A stretch of DNA of 21,347 nucleotides from Clostridium sp. UBA3947 (GTDB lineage Bacteria; Bacillota; Clostridia; Clostridiales; Clostridiaceae), in NCBI GenBank assembly GCA_002385545.1, contig DGDR01000142.1:1-21347 (forward strand), in the 5' to 3' direction. Position 1 is the first letter of the stretch. Each line of letters starts with the position of its first letter. The position numbers and the translations under genes are program-made. Shown piece by piece: positions 14,104 through 21,138 of the stretch. Under the pieces are notes generated by a model. The model searched no databases. It was not told the DNA's origin and worked only from the letters and a program-made list of their open reading frames with translations.

Positions 14104-14140
14104 ATTAGGGGGCTTCTACGTTGGAGAAGCCCCCTAATTT
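14104..14140 (+). terminator. hairpin of TPP leader 3, terminator with poor U tract
   Basis: Perfect 14-bp stem ATTAGGGGGCTTCT (14104-14117) / AGAAGCCCCCTAAT (14125-14138), stronger than its sister at 13875. It is followed only by TTATAGATAT and then the thiD ribosome site AAAGGAGG (14150-14156). If the outer A-T pairs stay open, the tail reads TAATTTAT. It may be a decayed terminator or may act in another way. Confidence 0.65.
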
Positions 14141-14162
14141 ATAGATATAAAGGAGGAATTTT

Positions 14163-14981
14163 ATGAAAAAGGTTCTTAGTATTGCAGGCTCAGACTGTAG
14201 TGGAGGTGCAGGAATACAGGCAGATTTAAAAACATTTTCTGCCCATGGCGTATATGGAATGAGTGTCATTGTTTCAGTTGTGGCAGAAAACACAAGCAGA
14301 GTAATAGATATACAGGATATCACTCCAGATATCATAGAAAAGCAAATTGATGCAGTATTTGAGGATATCGAGGTAGATGCAGTTAAAATTGGTATGTTGT
14401 CTACAGAAGCTTCCATGAAGACGGTAGCAAAGAAGCTAGAGCAGTATAAGCCTAAGAATGTTGTAATTGATCCAGTTATGTACGCTAAAAATGGTTGTCC
14501 TCTAATGAATCCTAGTTCAATAGACACTTTGATTAAGGAAGTATTGCCCTATGCTGATGTACTTACACCTAATATTCCAGAGGCAGAAAAAATATCAAAT
14601 ATTAGGATAAGCAAGGTAGAAGACATGAAAGCAGCAGCGCAGCTTATTTATAATATGGGCTGCAGAAACGTTCTTGTTAAAGGTGGTCATGCCCTTGGAG
14701 CTGCCTTAGATATTCTTTATGATGGACAAGAATTTTATTATTTTGAAAGTCAACGAATAGATACGAAAAATACCCATGGGACAGGCTGTACCTTTTCCTC
14801 TGCTATTACATCCAATTTAGCTCTTGGAATGAATATGTATGATGCGGTTGCAAAGGCAAAGAAATATATTACAGGGGCCATTGAGCATTCCTTAAATATA
14901 GGCAAGGGTCATGGACCTACACATCATTTTTATGATTTATATAAAAATGGATTAAGAATTAAAGAAGGTGAGGAAGTCTAA
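14163..14981 (+). CDS. thiD: HMP/HMP-phosphate kinase ThiD
   Basis: 272 residues; AAAGGAGG at 14150-14156 precedes the ATG. Ribokinase fold with IAGSDCSGGAGIQADLKTF (7-25), VIDPVMYAKNG (101-111), LTPNIPEAE (134-142), KGGH (173-176) and NTHGTGCTFSSAI (203-215). It phosphorylates 4-amino-5-hydroxymethyl-2-methylpyrimidine twice, to the pyrophosphate used by ThiE. Single domain of normal length, with no TenA or ThiE fusion. First gene of the operon behind the tandem TPP riboswitches. The stop is directly followed by the thiM start. Confidence 0.97.
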   Translation: MKKVLSIAGSDCSGGAGIQADLKTFSAHGVYGMSVIVSVVAENTSRVIDIQDITPDIIEKQIDAVFEDIEVDAVKIGMLSTEASMKTVAKKLEQYKPKNVVIDPVMYAKNGCPLMNPSSIDTLIKEVLPYADVLTPNIPEAEKISNIRISKVEDMKAAAQLIYNMGCRNVLVKGGHALGAALDILYDGQEFYYFESQRIDTKNTHGTGCTFSSAITSNLALGMNMYDAVAKAKKYITGAIEHSLNIGKGHGPTHHFYDLYKNGLRIKEGEEV

Positions 14982-14982
14982 A

Positions 14983-15807
14983 ATGAGTAATTTGATAAAT
15001 TCTTGTGGAGCTTTACTTAATGAAGTTAGAGAAAGAAATCCCCTGATTCACAATATTACCAATTATGTAACAGTTAATGATTGTGCCAATGCAATTTTAG
15101 CAATAGGAGCCTCTCCTATTATGGCCGATGATATTGGAGAGGTTGAGGAGATTGCTTCAATATCCTCAGCCCTAGTGATTAACATTGGGACCTTAAATCA
15201 AACTACTATAGCCTCCATGATTAAGGCAGGAAGAAAGGCTAATGAACTAAATATTCCAGTAGTTTTAGATCCAGTAGGTGCAGGAGCATCCACATTGCGA
15301 AATAGAACAGTAGAGGAAATTCTATCGCAGGTTAAAGTAGCTGTAATTCGTGGAAATTTATCAGAACTTTCTTTTATAGCAGGCTATGAGGCTTCTACAA
15401 AGGGAGTGGATGCGGCTAAGTCTGATGAAAAGTATGATGCCTTAGAAATAGGTAAATTAGTTGCTAATAGATATTCCTGTGTTGTAGGAATTACAGGAAA
15501 GATAGATATCATTACCAACGGTATAAGATACGCCCAAGTAGCTAATGGGCATAAGCTGCTTTCTAGGGTAACTGGTACAGGTTGTATGACCTCTGCTCTC
15601 GTAGCTAGTTTTTGTGGAGCTACTAAGGACTATTATACAGCAACTGTGGCTGGAATAGCTACCATGGGTATTTCTGGGGAGCTAGCATTTGAAAGCGCAG
15701 GTAGCATAGGAACTGGTAGCTTCCACATTAATATAATTGATGCTTTATCAAAGATGAATAGTACACTTTTCATAGAAAGAGGGAAAATCCATGAAAGGAA
15801 ATATTGA
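14983..15807 (+). CDS. thiM: hydroxyethylthiazole kinase ThiM (canonical copy)
   Basis: 274 residues from the ATG at 14983, 1 base after the thiD stop; AAGGTGAGGAA at 14965-14975 inside thiD is the ribosome site. The longer GTG frame at 14968 would overlap that site. Canonical motifs are all present: PLIHNITNYVTVNDCANA (20-37), GASPIMADD (42-50), VVLDPVGAGA (93-102), VIRGNLSE (121-128) and GTGC with Cys201. It phosphorylates hydroxyethylthiazole with ATP for thiamine salvage. It differs from the atypical copy at 5026, so the window carries two ThiM paralogues, both under TPP control. Confidence 0.97.
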   Translation: MSNLINSCGALLNEVRERNPLIHNITNYVTVNDCANAILAIGASPIMADDIGEVEEIASISSALVINIGTLNQTTIASMIKAGRKANELNIPVVLDPVGAGASTLRNRTVEEILSQVKVAVIRGNLSELSFIAGYEASTKGVDAAKSDEKYDALEIGKLVANRYSCVVGITGKIDIITNGIRYAQVANGHKLLSRVTGTGCMTSALVASFCGATKDYYTATVAGIATMGISGELAFESAGSIGTGSFHINIIDALSKMNSTLFIERGKIHERKY

Positions 15808-16432
15808 TTATACACTATATCTTGTGACTGATAGGGAACTTATGAGTACTGCAAAATTAGAGGATGCAGTTGAACAAGCTATATTAGGTGGCTGTACTTT
15901 AATACAGCTTAGAGAAAAGAAGTGTTCATCCTTAGAATTTTATGATATAGCTAAGGGTATAAAGAAGATAACAGACAAATATGAGTTGCCCTTAATCATT
16001 AATGACAGAATTGACATAGCTTTAGCTGTTGATGCTGCAGGGGTACATATTGGTCAACAGGATTTGCCAGTAGCAATAGCAAGAAAGCTTATAGGAGAGG
16101 ATAAAATTCTTGGTGTATCTGTCTCTAATTTAGAGGAAGCTGTAAAGGCCTATAAGGATGGAGCTGATTATCTTGGTGTTGGAGCAATGTTTACCACCAA
16201 CACAAAATCCGATGCATCACTAACAACTATGGAGGAGCTGAAACAGATTAGAAAAAATGTATCTCTTCCAATTGTGGTGATTGGTGGAATCAACAAGGCT
16301 ACAATAGATAAATTTAAAGGTATTGATATTGATGGATTTGCAGTTGTATCAGCCATTATTTCTCAGCCTGATATAAGAGCGGCGGCAGAGGAACTTATTA
16401 CCAAAATAACAGGTTTAGATGATAATTTATAA
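15791..16432 (+). CDS. thiE: thiamine-phosphate synthase ThiE
   Basis: 213 residues; the start overlaps the end of thiM by 17 bases, with AGAGGGA at 15778-15784 as the ribosome site. TIM-barrel motifs are complete: LYLVTDR (9-15), IQLREK (38-43), INDR (70-73), GVHIGQQDL (84-92), GVGAMFTTNTKSDA (129-142), VIGGI (163-167) and VSAI (186-189). It joins HMP pyrophosphate and hydroxyethylthiazole phosphate to thiamine phosphate. It completes the salvage set thiD-thiM-thiE; no thiC, thiG, thiS or thiH is seen in this window. No clear terminator follows. Confidence 0.97.
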   Translation: MKGNIDYTLYLVTDRELMSTAKLEDAVEQAILGGCTLIQLREKKCSSLEFYDIAKGIKKITDKYELPLIINDRIDIALAVDAAGVHIGQQDLPVAIARKLIGEDKILGVSVSNLEEAVKAYKDGADYLGVGAMFTTNTKSDASLTTMEELKQIRKNVSLPIVVIGGINKATIDKFKGIDIDGFAVVSAIISQPDIRAAAEELITKITGLDDNL

Positions 16433-16484
16433 GTTTATTATTAACTGAATTTATAGGGCCTGTTACACAAGAATGGATTTGCCT

Positions 16485-16512
16485 TTCATAAATTTTTAAA
16501 ATTACTTATAAT
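16485..16512 (+). promoter_or_regulatory. candidate promoter for the sigma/anti-sigma pair
   Basis: TTCATA (16485-16490), 16-base spacer, perfect TATAAT (16507-16512), about 50 bases before the GTG start. I did not find a convincing ECF-type autoregulatory promoter. Confidence 0.45.
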
Positions 16513-16562
16513 TGTTGTAAGATTATTAATCCATCTGCGTCTTATTAATAGGAGGTGAAAAA

Positions 16563-17048
16563 GTGGCTGAGCTTGAAGAGATTTATAATAACTATTTTAA
16601 GGATGTTTATTTATTCGTATATGGTTTATCAAAGGACAAGCATCTTGCAGAAGATTTAACTTCTGAAACCTTTATGAAAGTCATTAAATCTATAGAAAGC
16701 TTTAAAGGAAAATGTGACATCAAGATTTGGTTATTTCAAATTGCAAAAAACTCATATTACTCGTATATGAGAAAGAACAAGGATTTGGTGGAGTTAGATT
16801 CAGTAGCTGAAAAGAAGGATGATTTTGAAATAGAAAAATCTATGCTTTCAACAGAAGAATCTATGAAAATTCATGAAATTATACATAATTTATCTGAACC
16901 TTATAAGGAAGTTTTTTCTTTACGAGTTTTTGGAGAATTGAGTTTTAAACAGATTGGCAGCCTATTTGGTAAAACTGAGAATTGGGCTTGTGTCACTTTT
17001 CATAGAGCTAGAAATAAGATTATTAAGGAAATGAGGGATTATAAATGA
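16563..17048 (+). CDS. ECF-type RNA polymerase sigma factor
   Basis: 161 residues, GTG start with AGGAGGTGAAAA just upstream (16551-16562). Region 2 is at residues 1-70 (YNNYFKDVYLFVYGLSKDKH, then AEDLTSETFMKV and IKIWLFQIAKNSYYSYMRK). Region 4 is at about 100-158 (LSEPYKEVFSLRVFGELSFK, then IGSLFGKTENWACVTFHRAR). The acidic linker between them is typical of ECF factors. The stop overlaps the start of the anti-sigma gene by 4 bases (ATGA), so the two are translationally coupled. It directs polymerase to a stress regulon that cannot be read from this window. Confidence 0.95.
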   Translation: MAELEEIYNNYFKDVYLFVYGLSKDKHLAEDLTSETFMKVIKSIESFKGKCDIKIWLFQIAKNSYYSYMRKNKDLVELDSVAEKKDDFEIEKSMLSTEESMKIHEIIHNLSEPYKEVFSLRVFGELSFKQIGSLFGKTENWACVTFHRARNKIIKEMRDYK

Positions 17049-17938
17049 AGATTACCTGTGATGTTATTAAAGATCTTTTACCTCTTTATGTAGAAAATAT
17101 GCTTAGTGATGATTCGGTTTCTATAGTTAAGGAGCATCTTGAGCAATGTCAGGAATGTAAGGCGTTACTTAAAGATATGCAAAGCAGTACTCCAATACCT
17201 GCAAATAGCGATAGTTCTCCATTATTAAAAATAAAAGCAGGTTTGCGGAAAAAGAAAATTCAGATAGGGATATTTTCAGCTTTGATTTCCATTATAATAT
17301 TTGTTATAACCATGCTCTACTTAACGGCGCCAGAGTATCATTACTATGGAGATGGAAGTATTAGAATAAATGAAATCGAAAATGGTTTGCTAATGGTTAA
17401 TTTTAATGACAATGTTTATGGATATGATATTGAAAAGGTACCAACAGAAGATGGCACTGGTTATGAATATTACATTACTACCTGGAATAGCATATGGCAT
17501 AGACTTATTAAGAAATCCAGCAAAGATAATATAATCTTAAACCCAGATGGTGAAAGGGTTGTGGCTGTGTACTTCTATCAGGCCTATGGAAATGAAGATA
17601 AATTGATTTATGGTGAAACTGCTCACGAAGGCGTTGTTAGTACACAACCAAGACTAGCTCAAAATTATTATGCCTTTTTTGCTCTAGTACTTGCAATTAT
17701 ATGTGGGGTAATTATGTTTATAAATCGTGATAATAGTAAGCTCCTTAATAAAACATTAAAAGTTTTCTTATTGCCAGTATCCTATTTACTAGCACATTTA
17801 ATTGTTACAGTATTTACAAAGAAGATTTTCAATGTTATGAAAAGTTTATATGCAATATGGTTGCTTACTATTCTCTTATATTTAGCTTATCTGATGGTGG
17901 CAAACTATATGGAGCAATATAAAAATAAGAAAAATTGA
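17045..17938 (+). CDS. membrane anti-sigma factor with zinc-finger (zf-HC2) N-terminus
   Basis: 297 residues. The N-terminus has the ZAS-type motif MKITCDVIKDLLPLYVENML and HLEQCQEC, with Cys5, His31, Cys35 and Cys38 as likely zinc ligands; this part would hold the sigma factor in the cytoplasm. A membrane segment at about 73-94 is followed by an outside domain (95-205), then three more hydrophobic segments at about 206-226, 238-258 and 266-287. Four segments and a roughly 110-residue outer domain make it longer than simple one-helix anti-sigma factors. The outer domain is the likely sensor; the signal is unknown. Overlap with the sigma gene supports the pairing. Confidence 0.88.
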   Translation: MKITCDVIKDLLPLYVENMLSDDSVSIVKEHLEQCQECKALLKDMQSSTPIPANSDSSPLLKIKAGLRKKKIQIGIFSALISIIIFVITMLYLTAPEYHYYGDGSIRINEIENGLLMVNFNDNVYGYDIEKVPTEDGTGYEYYITTWNSIWHRLIKKSSKDNIILNPDGERVVAVYFYQAYGNEDKLIYGETAHEGVVSTQPRLAQNYYAFFALVLAIICGVIMFINRDNSKLLNKTLKVFLLPVSYLLAHLIVTVFTKKIFNVMKSLYAIWLLTILLYLAYLMVANYMEQYKNKKN

Positions 17939-17946
17939 TATATTAA

Positions 17947-18229
17947 TATGCACCAGTTGATAGTGAATATAGAAAAAATCTTATTTTGGATAGGTACATG
18001 CAAAATGGAATAGAGGACGAAAATAGCCTAGAATTTGATAAGGTATGGAAAAAATATTTAATTCTGTACAAGTTGGGGAGAAATATATTCTGGAAGGTTC
18101 AATAAGTTTCTTAGTTTACAAAAAGAACTATCTTCATGTAAGTGAATTAATAAGATGGCAGAAGAAGGGGAACTTGTGATAGTACAAAAGAAGAAAGATA
18201 CCTATAGTAAAATCCTTAGAAAAATATAA
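17947..18229 (+). pseudogene. decayed coding remnant, family not recognised
   Basis: This stretch carries three consecutive protein-like pieces in different frames: codons 17947-18102 (ending at TAA 18103; includes YRKNLILDRYMQNGIEDENS and VWKKYLILYKLGRNIFW), codons 18093-18176 (EGSISFLVYKKNYLHVSELI, ending at TGA 18177), and an ATG at 18155 reading MAEEGELVIVQKKKDTYSKI to TAA at 18227. Joined by two frameshifts they read as one continuous soluble sequence of about 90 residues with no start. It looks like the 3' end of a lost gene rather than intergenic DNA. I cannot name the family. It follows the anti-sigma gene by 9 bases. Confidence 0.45.
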
Positions 18230-18237
18230 AATTATAT

Positions 18238-18266
18238 TTGAATATTAATAAAATCAATGTTATACT
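18238..18266 (+). promoter_or_regulatory. sigma-A promoter upstream of the cbiMNQO operon
   Basis: TTGAAT (18238-18243), 17-base spacer, TATACT (18261-18266) with an extended -10 TG at 18258-18259. Transcription would start near 18273, giving a leader of about 125 bases before cbiM. That leader is very AT-rich. Confidence 0.65.
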
Positions 18267-18347
18267 ATCACTACTATATTTCTATAAAAAGAAAATAAAC
18301 CTAAATATTACATCATATGTTTAATGTTATTTTATTATTAAAAAATA

Positions 18348-18377
18348 CTCTTGACTTAAAGTTGAGAGAATTTTTTT
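18348..18377 (+). terminator. terminator/attenuator directly before cbiM
   Basis: Stem CTCTTGAC (18348-18355) / GTTGAGAG (18361-18368), eight pairs with two G-U, loop TTAAA, then AA and T7 (18371-18377). It ends only six bases before the cbiM ribosome site GAGGAGGGGG (18383-18392), downstream of the promoter at 18238, the position of an attenuator. The same bases contain TTGACT, which could instead be read as a -35 box, but the spacing to TATATT (20 bases) is poor. Confidence 0.65.
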
Positions 18378-18396
18378 ATATTGAGGAGGGGGTTAA

Positions 18397-19137
18397 ATGT
18401 CAAAGAAAATGCAAGTGGCTGTTGGACTTGGACTGATGTTTCTTTTTATGCCTATAAAAGTTTCGGCAATGCATATAATGGAAGGGTTCCTACAGCCAGG
18501 ATGGTGTATTGCTTGGGGAGCAATTACTATTCCTTTTGTCCTTTTGGGCTTTTTCTCGATAAAAAAGACAATTGATGAAAAACCACGATTGAAAATCTTA
18601 CTTGCAATGGCAGGAGCCTTTGCTTTTGTGCTTTCAGCGCTTAAAATTCCTTCAGTAACAGGGAGCTGCTCCCATCCTACAGGGCTAGCCTTTGGTGCTA
18701 TACTGTTTGGCCCCACAGCTATGACTGTTTTCGGGGTAATAGTCCTTTTATTTCAGTCATTACTACTGGCTCATGGGGGACTGACAACATTGGGGGCAAA
18801 TGCTTTTTCCATGGCAGTAGTAGGGCCCTTTGTAGCCTACGGAATTTATAAGTTAGTTCAAAGGTTAAAAGGACCTCGATGGCTAGCAATTTTTCTAGCA
18901 GCTACCCTAGGTGATCTTACTAGTTACATGGTAACTTCAATACAGCTTTCTTTAGCCTTTCCATCAGAAGTAGGAGGAGTTGTAGCCTCTTTATACAGGT
19001 TTATGGGTATATTTGCAGTAACCCAAATACCTTTAGCAATTAGCGAAGGTATTCTTACTGTTGTAATTTTTAATGTACTTGCTTCTTATAGTAAAGAGGA
19101 GTTAAAGGATTTAAATTTATTGACAAGTGAGGGGTAG
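18397..19137 (+). CDS. cbiM: cobalt ECF transporter S component CbiM
   Basis: 246 residues; strong ribosome site GAGGAGGGGG. Residues 1-24 form a signal peptide (KK, hydrophobic core, VSA), and cleavage would expose Met25-His26 in MHIMEGFLQPGWC. In CbiM/NikM proteins the processed N-terminal Met-His is part of the metal site, so the extension is functional. Several membrane helices follow, with SCSHPTGLAFGAILFGP and HGGLTTLGANAFSMAVVGP as family signatures. With CbiN it forms the substrate-binding module for Co2+; pairing with CbiN rather than NikN/NikL argues for cobalt over nickel. First gene of cbiMNQO. Confidence 0.95.
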   Translation: MSKKMQVAVGLGLMFLFMPIKVSAMHIMEGFLQPGWCIAWGAITIPFVLLGFFSIKKTIDEKPRLKILLAMAGAFAFVLSALKIPSVTGSCSHPTGLAFGAILFGPTAMTVFGVIVLLFQSLLLAHGGLTTLGANAFSMAVVGPFVAYGIYKLVQRLKGPRWLAIFLAATLGDLTSYMVTSIQLSLAFPSEVGGVVASLYRFMGIFAVTQIPLAISEGILTVVIFNVLASYSKEELKDLNLLTSEG

Positions 19138-19141
19138 TTTT

Positions 19142-19465
19142 ATGGAAAGCTCAGTAGTAAAGAATAAAAATAAAAAGGGCTTAAAAGCAAATATTATATT
19201 GATATTACTAGTAATTCTTTTAGCTATAATCCCTCTTTACATTGCTAAGGGGTCTGAATTTGAAGGTGCTGACGTGGTAGCACAGGAAGCAATAAGAGAT
19301 ATAAATCCAGAGTATGAACCATGGTTTTCTCCAATTTTTAAACCAGCTAGCGGTGAAATAGAAAGCTTGCTTTTTGCAGTACAAGCTGCCCTTGGTGCAG
19401 GAATAATTGGGTATGGTATAGGCTCTTATAAAAGTCGTAAAGTAAATGTTGGAAAAAATGATTAG
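19142..19465 (+). CDS. cbiN: cobalt transporter accessory component CbiN
   Basis: 107 residues from the ATG at 19142, with TGAGGGG at 19128-19134 as ribosome site; the longer frame from 19127 overlaps it. Two membrane segments (about 16-36 and 80-97) enclose an outer loop with FEGADVVAQEAIRDINPEYE and PWFSP, the CbiN signature. It is needed for metal loading of CbiM. The stop of cbiM lies 4 bases upstream, and the end overlaps cbiQ by 8 bases. Confidence 0.93.
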   Translation: MESSVVKNKNKKGLKANIILILLVILLAIIPLYIAKGSEFEGADVVAQEAIRDINPEYEPWFSPIFKPASGEIESLLFAVQAALGAGIIGYGIGSYKSRKVNVGKND

Positions 19466-20246
19466 CATCGATAGATACGCTTATAATTCCAAGCTTAGAT
19501 ATATAGAACCACTACAAAAATTAATATTTTCATTGTTAACCTTAGCAGTTGGATTATGGGCAGACAATATAGTAATATCCATTATAATTTTCTCTATTAT
19601 GATTTATGCCACCGTATATTACGGTGGTATTCCTATAAAATATTACTTTAAATTGCTGCTTATACCTATGACCTTCCTGTTTATAAGTGTAATAACCCTT
19701 GTAATAAATATATCCCACAATCCAGAAAACTTTTTATGTTATTTTAGGATAGGAAGTTCTTTTATAGGCTGTTCTAAAACTGGAGCTTTGAAAGTTCTAC
19801 TTCTATTTTTTAAGGTTATGGCATCTGTTTCTTGTTTATATTTTCTTTCATTAAGCACACCGATAATTGATTTTTTAGCAGCCCTTAAAAAGCTTAAGGT
19901 GCCTAAACTAATAATAGAAATTACAGGGCTTATTTATAGGTTTATATTTGTAATTATGGAGACAGCAGAAAATATGTTTAGAGCACAAAATTCAAGACTA
20001 GGATATATTGATTTATCTACTGCTTATCGATCCCTAGGAACTCTCATATCAAATTTATTTATTCGTTCCTATAAAAGAGCAAATGAGCTTTATATAGCCT
20101 TAGAATCTAGAGGCTATGATGGGGAAATTAATGTTTTACAGCAAGAATATAAAAGGGGTAAAAAGCTTTATTTTTATACCGCACTAATTAATATTTTATT
20201 ATTAATAATAGCTTTAATTACCAAAGGGAGGTGGCCTAGTTTATGA
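19458..20246 (+). CDS. cbiQ: cobalt ECF transporter transmembrane (T) component CbiQ
   Basis: 262 residues from the ATG at 19458 (MISIDRYAYNSKLRYIEPLQ, the usual family start). An ATG at 19446 would add MLEK. Neither has a strong ribosome site, and the overlap with cbiN suggests coupled translation. Four or more membrane helices. The cytoplasmic coupling helices carry the paired motifs SRLGYIDLSTAYRSLGTL and ALESRGYDG; the Ala-Arg-Gly type motif contacts the ATPase. The protein joins CbiM/CbiN to CbiO in the membrane. The stop overlaps the cbiO start (ATGA). Confidence 0.93.
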   Translation: MISIDRYAYNSKLRYIEPLQKLIFSLLTLAVGLWADNIVISIIIFSIMIYATVYYGGIPIKYYFKLLLIPMTFLFISVITLVINISHNPENFLCYFRIGSSFIGCSKTGALKVLLLFFKVMASVSCLYFLSLSTPIIDFLAALKKLKVPKLIIEITGLIYRFIFVIMETAENMFRAQNSRLGYIDLSTAYRSLGTLISNLFIRSYKRANELYIALESRGYDGEINVLQQEYKRGKKLYFYTALINILLLIIALITKGRWPSL

Positions 20247-21136
20247 AGGAGTATATTTTAGAGGTTCATTCCCTTAGCTTTACATACCCCGATGGAACTA
20301 GAGCTTTACGGGATGTGAATATGAAGATTAAGCCTGGGGAGATAACGGCAATTCTGGGTGGTAACGGAGCTGGTAAATCCACATTATTTCATACTCTTAA
20401 TGGTATACTTAAACCTTCCAAAGGCCAAATTGTCTTTGAGGGTAAACCTATAGACTATTCTAGAAAAGGGCTCATTGAATTGAGAAAATCCATTGGGATT
20501 GTATTTCAAGATCCTGATAATCAGCTTTTTTCAGCTAGTGTGTATCAGGACGTGTCCTTTGGGCTTATGAATCTAAAGCTTCCTGAGGAAGAAGTAAGAA
20601 GAAGAGTAAATGAAGCAATCAATAGAACTGGTATTGTTAATATAAAAGATAAACCAACTCATTCATTGAGCTTTGGTCAAAAAAAGCGGGTTGCTATTGC
20701 TGGAGTATTAGCTATGGAACCTAAAGTGCTTATCTTGGATGAACCTACAGCAGGTTTAGATCCCAAGGGAGTTAGTGAAATAATGACCTTTTTAAAAGAG
20801 ATACAGCAGGAGCTTGCTGTGTCAATTATAATATCTACTCATGATATAGATATGGTTCCTATTTACTGTGATAAGGTATTTGTAATGAATGAGGGGGAAA
20901 TAGTTGCTCATGGTACACCAGAAGAAATATTTCAAGATATAGACAGAATCAGAAGTGTTAATTTACGATTGCCACGTATAGGACATTTGATGGAAATTTT
21001 AAAAGAAAAGGATGGGTTTCATATAGATAGCTTGCCTTTAACTATTTCTAAAGCTAGAAGAGCTCTGATAAGGAACAGATTGAAGGACATATTTAAAATT
21101 AAGACTCTTAAAGATAACAGATATCAGCAGAAGTAA
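20243..21136 (+). CDS. cbiO: cobalt ECF transporter ATP-binding protein CbiO
   Basis: 297 residues; GGGAGG at 20225-20230 precedes the ATG. ABC ATPase motifs in order: Walker A GGNGAGKST (39-47), Q-loop VFQDPDNQLF (87-96), signature LSFGQ (142-146), Walker B VLILDEP (162-168), D-loop GLDP (171-174) and switch STHD (198-201). The VFQDPDNQLF and LSFGQKKRVAIAGV variants are typical of ECF-transporter ATPases. The C-terminal 60 residues extend beyond the ATPase core as in other CbiO proteins. It energises cobalt uptake. A decayed methyltransferase remnant begins directly after its stop. Confidence 0.95.
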   Translation: MKEYILEVHSLSFTYPDGTRALRDVNMKIKPGEITAILGGNGAGKSTLFHTLNGILKPSKGQIVFEGKPIDYSRKGLIELRKSIGIVFQDPDNQLFSASVYQDVSFGLMNLKLPEEEVRRRVNEAINRTGIVNIKDKPTHSLSFGQKKRVAIAGVLAMEPKVLILDEPTAGLDPKGVSEIMTFLKEIQQELAVSIIISTHDIDMVPIYCDKVFVMNEGEIVAHGTPEEIFQDIDRIRSVNLRLPRIGHLMEILKEKDGFHIDSLPLTISKARRALIRNRLKDIFKIKTLKDNRYQQK

Positions 21137-21138
21137 AA

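Larger units (their letters stand above)
13765..14135 (+). repeat. tandem duplication of a complete TPP riboswitch plus terminator unit
   Basis: Unit 13765-13901 and unit 13998-14135 align almost base for base through the aptamer, the antiterminator region and the start of the terminator stem. Differences include G8 versus G6, one extra T after AACCTGT, TTAACACC versus TTAATACC, and a diverged terminator loop. The 96 bases between the units are not part of the repeat. Confidence 0.9.

Noticed and set aside
16500..16562. ECF-type autoregulatory promoter around CGTC at 16538
   Set aside because: No AAC-type -35 lies at the right distance, and CGTC sits too close to the ribosome site; a sigma-A-like TATAAT at 16507 fits better.
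17939..18396. Cobalamin riboswitch upstream of cbiM
   Set aside because: The region is very AT-rich and lacks the B12-box and any GC-rich aptamer core; only decayed coding sequence, a promoter and a terminator can be supported.
18381..18575. 64-codon + frame starting at 18381
   Set aside because: It lies in another frame of cbiM, begins inside the cbiM ribosome site and shows no protein-like pattern.
18397..21136. Nickel (NikMNQO) transporter
   Set aside because: The second gene has the CbiN signature and not the NikN/NikL type, and no urease, hydrogenase or NikR site is visible; cobalt is the better call.
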